Assembly: GCA_039619475.1 (NCBI GenBank)
Contig: CM077115.1
Location: 60,146,864-60,210,863 of the forward strand
Origin: Icerya purchasi
Lineage: Eukaryota > Arthropoda > Insecta > Hemiptera > Monophlebidae
DNA: 64,000 nucleotides
Direction: 5' to 3'
Shown here: one piece after another, positions 35,401 through 48,100 of the stretch
Position numbering within the stretch: position 1 is the stretch's first letter
How the letters are laid out: the number at the start of each line of letters is the position of its first letter
Made by a program: the position numbers and the translations under genes
The notes under the pieces: model-generated
What the model was told of the DNA's origin: nothing
Seen by the model: the letters and a program-made list of their open reading frames with translations, nothing else
Database searches by the model: none

Positions 35401-38400
35401 TTGCTATTAATCGATACAATATCAGGGCGAAGCAAAAGGTTTTTGCGGATTTTTTATTAACAATCTAAATGATAATTTAGCAAAGACGAAATAACATTAC
35501 TTTTAAGAGAGCCCACTTGAGTGAATAGGTCGAAGCGATCTGTTTACAAATTGTTCAATTCTACGTCGATACCATTTCTCCTCCTTAAAGGGGGAAAACT
35601 GGGGCAACACTCTGTTTTGATCTCATCTGAAATATCGATTTTTGCTCAGGAAGTTGTGCCATTGATCGGAATAGTTGACGGTCGAATGATTCACATTTCT
35701 TGGTTTATCTGTGGAGGTGAGCGGTTTAGGTTTGCTGCAAAAGTACGCGCCTTCGTTTAACGAACGTGGCTTGTTTTCGGTTCAACTGCGAATACATTCG
35801 AATTGAGCTAAGTTACCAGTACGCGAGTTGATGGTTGAAACCAGTAAAAGTGCTCCAAATTTCAAACGCACAATAAGCCTCTTCTTGAGAACCACCACTC
35901 TCTTCGCAGCCAGTTTTGTCACTTGTCCGAGAGTTTCACGAGAGTGGGAATATCAAATATAATGGTACTTCTTAAAAAGTTTTCTTTTCTTTTTTTTTTT
36001 TTTTTTTCTATCACGAAGCTTTTTACTTTTTTTTGTTCTGCTTAATATTAATGTTCTGATATTTTACAGATTTTTTCTTAAAGTTCTACTAAAATTTTCG
36101 AACAAAATTGTGGATTTTAAGAAGAAATATTCACTACACTTTTATTCTTCCTCTATATCATTAACAATAAACGACATTTGTATCTTACACCCCGTCATTA
36201 GCTCTTTTTCCGGGTTGTTATTCAGTTATTTTTTCAATTGTTATCGTTAGTCAGCTTTATTTTATAAAATAGAATAAGGAATAATTACTATGAATAAGAA
36301 ATAAATATCTTACAGATATATGTGTTAGAAAAATTTTATCAGAATATCCCCTTCTGCAGTATTACAGAAGGAAAGACATACTGGTAAGGAGGAACACGAC
36401 CCGGTGGTTGGATTTAAAGAAGATCTCAATCATTTTCTTCTCCGGATTCGGACACCGTATATATCGTGTTCGTCCGTGTTTATATGCGTCTTTCGTTCAG
36501 CTGGGGATGGATATTTTAAAAACCTAACCTAACTCTTTGTATCTAGCCTTAAGATGCTGTTTTGCTTATTCGTAATAATTATTCATTATTTCATGTGCGC
36601 TATAAATCCGAATTTGAAGCACACGTTTAACATAATTTACACCTCCGCACACATACATATATAAATATGTGTAATATTACCCTTATTAAGGAATTTTTCT
36701 CGACAAAATACATAATTTTATTCCGGTAGACTTACATCCTTTTATTTTATTTTTCCTCTTTACCCTCGCTTATTTTACTTTATTCTTATCTACGCCGTCT
36801 CCGAACGAAGTTTGGCGATCAATATGGCTAGTTTGTTCTTATTAATGACCGTTTCTGTCAGTTCTGTTTCTCCGCTCCAACCTTAATAAGTTATCCTTCC
36901 ATGATGTTTTTCTTCGTCCTGCGCTTCTTTTTTCCCCTTCAGAACCAGTTGTAAAGGCTCATACTTTATATTTCTGCATGCATGCCCGTAATATTCCAGT
37001 TTACGTTTTCGAATGGTGAAGATTAACTCTCTTCGTTTGGACATTCTTTTTAACACGTCCTTTTATTGGTAACCTTATCTGTCCATGGTATCTTTAACAT
37101 GCGACAGTGAATGAACATTTCAAACGCGTGTAGTTTTCCTTCTAACTTTTTCGTGAGAGATTTTACTTTATTCTTATTTTAACGTTTGCTTTACGGCTTG
37201 TTATATGCTTCAACTGATTTTTCGATCTTTGTTTTAATTGGCCTATTTTTTTTTTCTGATTTTTAATCCGGGATTTTGTTCAGTACTTTCAGAAGAATAT
37301 GCATTTATTAGTTTTTCTGATTTTTAATCCGAGATTTTGTTCAGTACTTTCAGAAGAATATGCATTTATTAGTTTTTCTGATTTTTAACCGACTTCAAAA
37401 AAGGAGGAGGTATTCAATTCGACTGTATTTTTATTTATTTTTTTTATGTGTGTTACCGCAGACCTTTCTTCTAGATGAACCGATTTTGATGATTCTTCCT
37501 TTATTTCAAAGCTGGTGCTTCTCATGCGGTCCCATTTAAATTTGATCAAGATCTGACCGGTAGTTTTTGAGTTATCCTTAATAATGCGGGAGATTGAAGC
37601 TTCTTGGATGCTTTTCATTCATGATTGTTTTCACCGTCGGGTTAGATTTATATTGACTTAAAATACTATAAATTTGCCAAATTACCATGGAAATTTTGAT
37701 GTTTTTACCGTGGAAATATCTGTTCTTATAAAAATGTTTTAATTTAATTCAATAAAAATGCACTAAAAAGTAAAAAATAATTACTCCCGATAAAAAATAT
37801 ATATCAGAGTGATATACCATTATAGGTGATATCGTAATTCTTATACAACATTAATATTTATTAGAGTAGGATTAATATTACATATTAAAAGAATAATTAA
37901 AAACTGCATTAAACGTTCATTAAATAGATATAGTAACATGAATTTAATGGCAACTCTAATTAAGGTATCAGTGTTGTATAAGAATTACGATATCACCACT
38001 TAAGTGTTATATCACTCTGATATATATTTTTTATCGGGAGTAATTATTTTTTACTTTTTAGTGCATTTTTAAATTTTTATAATAAACCTTGAAGTCGGTA
38101 TTTATTTTTTGTAAAAAAGCATTTTATTAATCTGGGATTTTGTTTAGTACTTTCAAAAGAATATGCATTTATTATTAGTCATAATTTTTCTTTCGGTATT
38201 AATATACTTTTTTTTTCCTTTTTTTTTTTTTTCGTATTTAAGATTTTATAGAGTACTCTGTTTTATTTTTTACCTCCAACTTTGCCACTTTTCCTGCCGG
38301 TTATGGTTGCCACATTTTTATCACACCTCTTACGTCTAATAATAATACAATTTCCGCTTTTAGTATCTTAAATTTACTGTCTTTTACGTTACTTGTTATT

Positions 38401-41400
38401 AACTTTAATTCCCTGATTCCACTTAATTTTAGATATATCTTTATTAACATATTTTTTCATTGTGTACGGCTTTATTATTTTTAGTCTATGTGATTGCTCC
38501 GTCGTAAACGCTGATCAACTACTACGATTAAGTAATTTCTTTTCGAACAAAGACCTTGTACATGTACCATAAAAACACGCGCACATAACTTTTAACCGAT
38601 ATAATGAAATCTGGGGAAAAATTGTTAACACGTGGCGACCATTATTTATGGCTTGCGCCTATTCCAACGTTATTTACGAATATGAAAACATTCCAATGTT
38701 ATTTAAGAATATGAAAACGAATTCAGCATGATATCTGTCTATCTTGTAGTTCAATACGAAGACTGGTTTTTTGTCACGATGATACTTTTCCAGCTCTTCC
38801 GCTCATCCGAAGCTGTTTTTTTGATTCGTTATATGTAGTTGCAAAGCCTAGTATCTTTTAATAATGTCGTTATAAAGCCAAGTCTCCCGCGTTCCCTTGT
38901 AACCTATCCTCAAAAACACGTCTTGAGGTAATCGGCCAGTCTTAAGACATTACCGATCCAAGTTAAGCGCGTTCTCCGTATCCGGTCTATTGTTGTCCTC
39001 TCCTCATAAATTCTATCCAATACTTTCTGATGATCTCTACTCTAAATAGGGGTTCATCTGTTTAGTTTTGCGATGTCGCAAACTCGTGTATCTATTACGA
39101 TTTAGTTTAATCCGTGCTTCTACTGACTAGGCTGAAAGCGAAGTAGCTGCTTTAAATCGTAAGGTGCAGTTAATTGAAGAAGATCTAGAGCGATCGGAAG
39201 AACGATCTTCGACTGCCACGCAGAAATTAGCGGAAGCATCTCAAGCGGCAGACGAATCAAAACGGTATGTATGGGTTAATAATGTAATTTTCGGACTGCG
39301 TTAAATACGTCGTGATATCGATTGCGCATTGATTTTGCAAAAATATAACTTTGTTGCAGGATGTGCAAAGTACTCGAAAACAGAAGTCAACAGGATGAGG
39401 AGAGGATGGATCAACTGACCAATCAGTTAAAGGAGGCCAGATTATTGGCCGAAGACGCTGACGGAAAATCTGATGAAGTAATTTTTATTCATTTAGCAAT
39501 ATTTTCTTAGGGGGAATTAACGATTCGGGAGATAGTGCAGTTTTCATTGATTGTTGAACGAATAATATCACGTAGAGGAACTGATCACGTTGGGAAAAAT
39601 TATTATAGATAGAGCGTCAATTCAAATACCGTTAAATATCATAACCCCCCCCCCCTTTCAAAAAAATGAAATTTGAAGGAGAAAATCAAGGCAGATAATT
39701 GTATAAGTCACAGTAAATGCTTGTAACTAGCCGTACAACAACTACCAGTTTTATTTTTAAGAAGACGAAAAGTATTAATAGTTTAAAAGTTATTAATAAT
39801 GGGGAACAAACTTTATTGCGTAATAAGGCAATATGCATAGGCGAGTGATGATACCAAATCTACTGAACACAGAGCACTTGGTTTTTTCATTTCACCTTTG
39901 GAAGGATGTATACGCCTGCTTTTCGGACACATTTAATTCCATTTTGTTTCGAAAATATTAAAAAATACTTTTAAACGAGCTTCACGGTTATGGCAGATTT
40001 TTTCTCTTACGGGCAGAATGTTAACCCAACGAATAATGCGCGGAAACTAAATATAATATGAAAATGAAAGCTAATAAAACAAAGGTGATGAAGTTTACGA
40101 GAAGTTACCACAAAAAGGTAAATATAAATATAGGAACACAAAAACTGCAAGAAGTACATGAATATAGATACTTACGAGTTCTAATAAGTGAAGACATAAA
40201 AGAAATAAAACAAGAATTGGTATGACAAAGAATGCATTTATCAATTTGAGCAGGGTGCTCGTAAATCAAAAGGTGAGCATGAATCTCCGGAAAAGGATAA
40301 TGCGGTGTTACGTATGGTCGGTGTTGAAATACTCATGCGAAACATGGACCATGAGTGACAAGTGTGAAGGGAAGATATCTACATTTGAAATCTGGCGTTA
40401 CCGAAAACTGTTAAAGATATCATGGGCAGATTACATACGAAATGAGACAGTACTCGTAAGAATAGGGGAAAAGGAAATAGTTTTAGTTGAAGATATCAAA
40501 AGAAGAAAATTAAAAAATACATAGCGCATAAAATACGAGAAAACGGAATATTCATATTAGAAATGCAGGGTAAAAAAATACAGTCAAAACCGATCAGAGG
40601 AAGGAAAATATTGGAACTAATAACCACTAACATGCCAGCTAACTCAACATGTTTAAATTTTGAAAGAGATTATAATGCACGCCAGAGATCGAAAAAAATA
40701 GATATACGCAATCTCTTGACTCGGGAGATACGACCACGATAACGATGATATATACACCCTGTCAAGAAAGTATCGGGAATTGTTAAATAAAACGAACAAT
40801 TTTTAATTTTCATCCAAATTTATTTTGTCACCTTCAAAATAACATCCATTCGAAGCGATGCACATATGCCAACGCTTTTTCCACTCGGCAAAGCACTTCT
40901 GATAGGCGGTTTCCGGGATGGCCTTTAGCTCTCGCGTCGCATTCGTCTTGATGTCATCAATCGATTCGAAGCGCATTCCCCGTAGCGGAAATTTGAGTTT
41001 TGAGAATAGGAAGAAGTCGCAGGGTGCTAAATCTGGTGAATACGGCGGTTGTTCGATGATATTTACCGAGTGTTTGGCCAAAAACTCATTCACAATTATG
41101 GCTTTGTGAGACGGCGCATTATCGTGATGGAGAATCCAAGAATTGTCGACCCACAAATCGTTACGTTTACGACGGATAGCCTCTCTCAAACGTCTCAAAA
41201 CACTTAAGTAAAACTCTTTGGTGACTGTCTGTCCGGCTGGCACATATTCATAGTGTACCACGCCTCGAATATCGAAGAAAACAATCAACATGATCTTCAC
41301 TTTCGATCGGCTTTGGCGAGGTTTTTTCGGCTTTGGCGCGCCAATTGGCCGCCATTCGGACGATTGCTGGTTCGTAAGCGTGTCGTACTCGTACACCCAT

Positions 41401-42069
41401 GTCTCGTCACCAGTAATTATCTTTTCCAAGAAGGTAGGATCCAAATTGGCTCGATCCAGCATGTCTGCAGCTACCTGTTCTCGGTACTTTTTTTGAAAGA
41501 AATTCAGGTCTTTCGGAACAAGCCGAGCCGCAACGCGTTGCATACCCAATTTTTCGTGCACAATCGTACGTACGCTCTCGTGTGACATGCCCAATCCATG
41601 AGCCATCTCTCTCAAGCTCACATGACAATTTTCAGCAACGATTTCCTTGATTTTATCGACGTTATCATCGGTCACACTCGTTGAAGGTCGTCCAGAGCGA
41701 GGCATGTCTTCGACCGTCTCCCGACCATCCTTGAACGCTCTGTACCACTCGTAAACCCGCGTTTTTGATAAAGAAGATTCACCAAAAGCCTTCTGTAACA
41801 TTTTCAGTGTATCGGCACAAGAAATTTCGTTCGAAACACAGAATTTAACACAAGTACGTTGTTCAATATTTTCACTCATTGTAAAACTTCGACAAACACT
41901 TCAAGGTCGACTGATTTTAACAGCTGCTGTAAACACACTGGTTGACAGATCGCGCTAAAAATAGGCATCATAATACAAAACAGTTGTACCAACCTGGAAA
42001 AAAAAAATTATCTGCCTAGCTATTACCCGGGAGATTTAAATTGACAATTCCCGATACTTTCTTGACAGG

Positions 42070-42121
<52 letters not shown>

Positions 42122-45100
42122 TATTAATAATAATAACATATGCAGTAAAATATAAACAAATTTTCTTATTTTGACTACAATTGCGCAGAAGACCGAACAA
42201 GGATAGAACTTAAAAGACTTCAGAGCAAGTACTGCACGAATATTTCAGTCAGCTTGTATCAGTTTATAGTGATATACTCAACTAGCTTGCCAACCTTTTT
42301 CACTCTAAAAATACCAGAAGTACCAAGTATTACTCTCTTAAATCTATATTAGTTATTACTTGTTATGATTAATTGGTGCGTCTAAATTTTTGTAAAGGTT
42401 TCCAGAAAGTTAGCATTCGTTGAAGATGAACTAGAAGTTGCTGAAGATCGTGTTAAATCTGGAGATTCGTAAGTTTTTTTCTTTTTAATTTTGTGTAATA
42501 CGACACGTACGACAGACATGTCCGAATGAGCTAACATCCAATGACTTAAAATAGTCGCTGTTACGTAGTTCTGGGAAAAAGTAATTAATCATAAATTAAT
42601 CGTTAATTAACTTTTATTTCGATAGCAAAATAATGGAGCTGGAAGAAGAATTAAAAGTAGTCGGTAACAGCTTGAAGTCCTTAGAAGTATCTGAAGAAAA
42701 GGTATATACTTTTTCTCCTTGTTTTCAGAATTATTATTATTAAAAAAAAAAAAAAATGTAAGAATTTTTTCCGATTGTCGAATGAGATGAGATTATTTCA
42801 CACGTGTTCGTTAAAATAACGTTTGTTTTTTTCATTTAGGCTAATCAACGTGTCGAAGAATACAAACAGCAAATTAAATCGTTGACTGTCAGACTCAAAG
42901 AAGTAAGTCGCTTTAATTGCAGACCGTTCTTTTTATCGAAATTTTCCGTTAATTTATCTGAAAATTAATTTAAATTAACAATAGTAGCCATATATGAATA
43001 TTTATAGTATAACTTTTCGACTTCTATCGTCCTTAACTGGATCGTCGGGTTGCTGATTTGACTACTTTCATCTGATTGATACTTGTGGTTATTTTTGTCG
43101 GTTGATTCTCATTTGAAAATTTTTAAAGTTCGATCTAGTAGCCTAATTATTGATATTGAAGAGATTCGGTTCACATCGAATTCATAATATGCACGTCTAA
43201 CAAGGCACCGCGCGCTCATGGTTTACAATGGAAGGCGACCATTTGTAGTTAACTTTTCAGATTTTTATTGAAATCTTTTTACATTCGGCATATTTACGCG
43301 GTAAACTCTCGTAAAAATGAAAACGCTTAAATTGTTTAAATGAAGAAAAAAATTTATTTAATTATTCAATATGGTCGCATTTTTTAAAACGTTATGCGTT
43401 TGTTTTCCCACCGATGAATTATTATTTTTTTTCTATTAAAAAAAAAAGGTATGAATTGTCTGAGATTTTAAGATAGCTGTGCTATACTGACAATAACTCT
43501 GTGGCAACTTTTGAAGAAAATTTTTTTGTCACACACGAGCCTTTCATAGAAATATGCACTTCGTAACGATAAATATTTATTTGCGTACTGTACTGCGAAA
43601 AGTCTAGAGGAATTATCGATTTCGCGTTCTATTCTAGCATTTCATCGTCGGCATAGCTTTTGGTTGAAATTAGATCCAATAATAAAATGTGTATATTACA
43701 GATGAACCTTATTCATTTCACAAATTTTTACCGTAGTAATGAATAAACATTTCTTTTTTATCGATTTTTTATTATTTAAGCGTAATTCAATTAACCTGTA
43801 TTCTCTTTCGATAATTGCGTATGGCGCAACCACGGTTAGAATCGGATATAACGTGGAACTTTATTTCTGATTCCGTAAGTGCTCTTCAAGCTGTATGATC
43901 TTTTATCCTAACGCATTTCTGCGGCTTTATCACTCTTCGCATAGCTCTCTAATCCATATAATCCCCGTATTCAATTTATATCGATTTTTGTTACGGACTC
44001 CTAGTTACGTACATGTAGAGAGCAATGAAATGGCGGATTCACTCAGCGTTTGCGCCAAAATCCCCGGCTTCGAACCTCCTTTCTCTTTGCAAAAGAATCT
44101 GCTCTAGAAGTCTGCCGTCTGTTATTTTTTCTTTTCTGATAATCTATCTTTCTACCCCATCTGTCTAATTACAAATAATGGTTGTGCGATTTTTTTTTAC
44201 TTCGACGTTCTGCTAGTATTCCCATTAATCGTTTACGCTGCTAACTCCTTCCCACTTTCGGTTCATTCCAACATCTTCCCTTCATCTAAATGAAGTTTTT
44301 ATAACAATTTATGCCCTCCTCAATTGTCCATCTCTTTCAACCGAATGTTCTAATTTTTACATTCTCACATGCTAAGGTTTCCTACTCTCTGTTGTGTGTG
44401 TTTTTTTTTATCATTTCCTTCTTTGTATATACATATATATATATTTTTTTTTGGTTTCTTCATTTTATCGATTTCTGATAGAATTGTTATTTGGCTGTGT
44501 TTCTTTCCTCACCGTAATATTTCCGGGCGAAGCCTAAAAATAATAAATAAATATAAAATTAGCTCGTGCAAAATAGATACTTCTTTCATCTTGTTCTTTA
44601 CATTTTATTGATACGTTTTTTATCGATTTCCAGAGGTTCTGATCGGCAGTATAAATGGTTGATGACATCGTGTCATAGTCCTCCCCCCGTGTTGTCTTTT
44701 ATATACCTCATAAAATAACAGCTGTTTAGAATATTTGTAACTTTTGACGTTTGTTAACGTTTAAAATAGATGTGATGCTGCTAGTTAGCTGGGCAGAGTG
44801 AGTTTCGGGCGAAAATTTTTACATTTAGATCATAATCTAGGTGCATACATGGTGGTGCACTATGATTCCTCTTATAATCTATAATCTTTTTGAAATACTC
44901 TCTCCGTATTGTTTGTTTAATTTATTTTTAATTAATAACTTTTTTTCATTTTAGAAAAACATTTACGTCAACAGAAGGGTGCACTTTTTCTAATCCGTTC
45001 GTTTTCCCATAGCATCACTGCAGTGATATGTGATATGAAATAACGCGAACTCGAAGCCGAACATTCTTTATTGTCGTATAATGTTTACAATCAGATTGCA

Positions 45101-48100
45101 ATTAAAAATTGAACAATCTTTCTGAAAGTTGGGTAAAAAGAGGAACTGATAACAATTCCAAAACTGCTGATTCGAACCCAATAACACGTCTACAACATCT
45201 GTCTGTTATCACAGTGATGTGGAATCGAAAAAAAATAAATAAAAAAACCCCAAAAAACTGCATTTGATATGGCCGATTTTTACACAAATTTAAATAACTA
45301 GTATTATTCAAAATCGCAGGTTTTTACCGGTAATATCACTGACCGATAACGCCATCGTACTTAGGAAGTACTCTTAATTTTCATTTCACTAAATGAATAT
45401 ATTCGCATGTGTACTTTTCCAAAAGGTTTATTTCGTCACAGAGTTTTCTTACCGATTCCCCGTTCTGTCACTAATAACACTCTTATAACCCCCTATATCT
45501 CAAATGAGACGATCACACCTCTTCGTTTTCCCAGCTCACTCATTTTTGTCGAAACAAATGATACTTCCTGCATAAAGACGAGAACGAAACACCGGAAGAA
45601 AAGGGTTGTACAGTTTGTAGCATCCTCCTCGCAGTTTTCTAATTTTTAAGAAATTATTTCCCACGAAATGCGAAAAAATGTTCCAACGAAGCGATAAACG
45701 AAGAACAGGTGCCCGCTTGTTCCGATTCGTAGAAAAATGAACTCGGTAGTAAGGTGGGATTCGCTGAAAGAGTGAGAGGAGAGGAAAAAACCTTTATTCC
45801 AGCGATAGGCCGGTTAAGAAGGGTTTTACTGTAATTGTATTTTTTCGCAGCCTTACTATTTTACAGCCGGAACATGCGATAATTATTAGTATTAATATGC
45901 TTATTATTCTTATTATTTTACGGCCGAAACGAACGTCTTTGTGTTTCAAATCCTATCCAAGGATCTAGGAGTCGCAAAGGTTTTGCGCAGTATGTAGGCT
46001 GTTCTTAATAGGGGTTGATTTTTGGAACTCCGCTGTTGTTACTGTATTCAATCCTATTATATCTCACTTTTTCCCCCGGGTCCGGTAGAATTGCTCCAAT
46101 TACTATCGGAACAACATTCCCCCCCCCCCCCCATAACCTTGTAAGTTTTATCTTGCAGCCCTTTATTTTGCCATCTTTCTCTTCTAGCCTTTATTATTAT
46201 TATTATAATTATTATCAGTGTTATTATTATTATTATTATTATTATTGTTATTGTTATTGTTATTTTAGATTTTTATGAAAAATTATTTATTAATGATACT
46301 TTTTACTAGGCTGAAGCACGAGCTGAATTTGCTGAGAAAACAGTTAAGAAATTGCAGAAAGAAGTTGACCGACTTGAAGGTAGGAAAATACTTGTGATTA
46401 TTGTATTAGCGGCAGGGTGATGATAAAACTCGACGATAGCTTCAAAAAGCGACCGTTAACAGCTTAATCAATTGCGCGCGCTTTTATAAAAACACATGCG
46501 TACGTGTTGCATGGCGTCGCTACTAGATACAATAACGTTAATTGCAACAGTTAGCTGCATTTATATACTTGTTCACGAGAATGCCGCATTCGCATTTATA
46601 TGAACTACCCGAATTGGAAAGTGAACAATATTTTAACAGAAAAATGCATGTTGTTCACTTATTAAACTAATCTCTAGGGTTCATTAAGAACATTTTTACA
46701 CGCATAACTGAAAACACAAAAATGCATTATGCACATTTGTTAATATCAATCTGAAATATTGCATTTGTAAATATTTCAATTTAAAATCGGAAGTATAAAA
46801 CGACTGCAAGCGTGTTCTGCGTGCTAAATAATTAGAAAACGAGTACTGAATGTTGTAAAATGAATTTGGCGAGTAGAATAAAAGTCCAGCTGTCGATATT
46901 TTTAAGGGTGGATCAAATATAAAATCTGCTAGATTCTTGTAATATTTTGCTAAGACATACTGACTCGGGATCCAATAATATATCTAGGCTTTTTACGCAT
47001 TATTCAGTGCCATATTTTTCATCAAATGTGGTCAAATAGGAAAGAACGTAAAATCCCATGAAGGATATATATATATATATTTATATTTTTGAATATTAAA
47101 ATTTAAAGCTTTTTACAGAAAAACTGTAATTCACAGTTTTCCATTTACTATATTATAATTTTAATTGCTGGCAGTATAAATAGACGGTCGTGATTAATTA
47201 TAACACCCGCTGACAATTTTACGCTTTCATAGGGTATTTTTCGATACACAATCCAGAAGGTAAATTTGCAATCTTATTGCAATTTTAACAAAATCAAAGA
47301 TTATCGTGATAATTGTATTTTGATTATTTTTTGTCATTAGCTCCGTAAGAAAAATATCTCCAAGTAATTGTGTATTTTTTCTAGAGTTAACAATTTTATA
47401 GTTGCATGCGAAAAAAAACAATAAAAAAAAAATGCATCGTATGCAAAATTCGAACTCTAGTTCTACGACTATCGCAACGCAATTAAGTTTTTTAATTATA
47501 AGTCTCCTGCAAAAAAAAAATATTTCCAAGTTAAAAATTTTAGTTGCTTTTATTCGAATTCCCCCCGCAATAATAAAATAAGGCATTTTTATTTTTTTTT
47601 ATCCCTGATTATAATACAGTTTTCGAACGTCCGTTCTTTAATTTGGTATAATTAATTTTAGATTTCATTTTTTTGTTAGTTACATGATTTTGTTAACGTT
47701 AATCAAAGAAATCTGCATATTGCGCTGCTGTATATATATATATATATATATATCCTTTAGGAGTTCTGTGTCACGGTTTTAGTTGATAAATTTTGTCAAT
47801 GTTTAGGTTGATAAAAAAAAAAAACCCGTTTTGAAAAAAAACGGAGTAATAAAAAAAAAAAGAAAGAATTGCGTTTGAAAATTTTAAGGCCAATAAGAAA
47901 TTCCCGGGTGTTCTATTGTGTGTTCTCCAGACAATTTGATGCGTTTAATTTCAGAGAGATCCAATTTCAACGAGAATTTCCAGTGTTTATCTTTTTGCCG
48001 TCTTGCAAAATTACACAATCTATTCTGCACACAATCGCAGCTGAAGCGGATAGAGTTTATTCTGGCCGATGAATTTTTGCAACAGTATCGCGGGTGTAGA

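Larger units (their letters stand above)
32542..39130 (+). other. tropomyosin intron (6589 bp)
   Basis: Holds a CpG-richer stretch at 33.0-33.5 kb, the dispersed repeat at 34434-34632, a LINE C-terminal remnant at 36780-37160, the 61-bp tandem repeat and TTAA element at 37252-38180, and otherwise AT-rich sequence without recognised exons. Confidence 0.8.
39478..42397 (+). other. tropomyosin intron (2920 bp) with LINE and mariner insertions
   Basis: Contains a C10 run at 39646, a LINE remnant (40050-40740) in sense orientation, the intact mariner (40755-42072) antisense to the gene, and a TA microsatellite right after it. Confidence 0.85.

Noticed and set aside
36380..36540. Possible exon near 36.4 kb in intron 2
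   Set aside because: No frame is open over a useful length and the splice sites do not agree in phase with tropomyosin exons.
40918..41628. Several plus- and minus-strand frames inside the mariner copies
   Set aside because: They are shadows of the transposase in other frames and recur identically at 60.7-61.4 kb.
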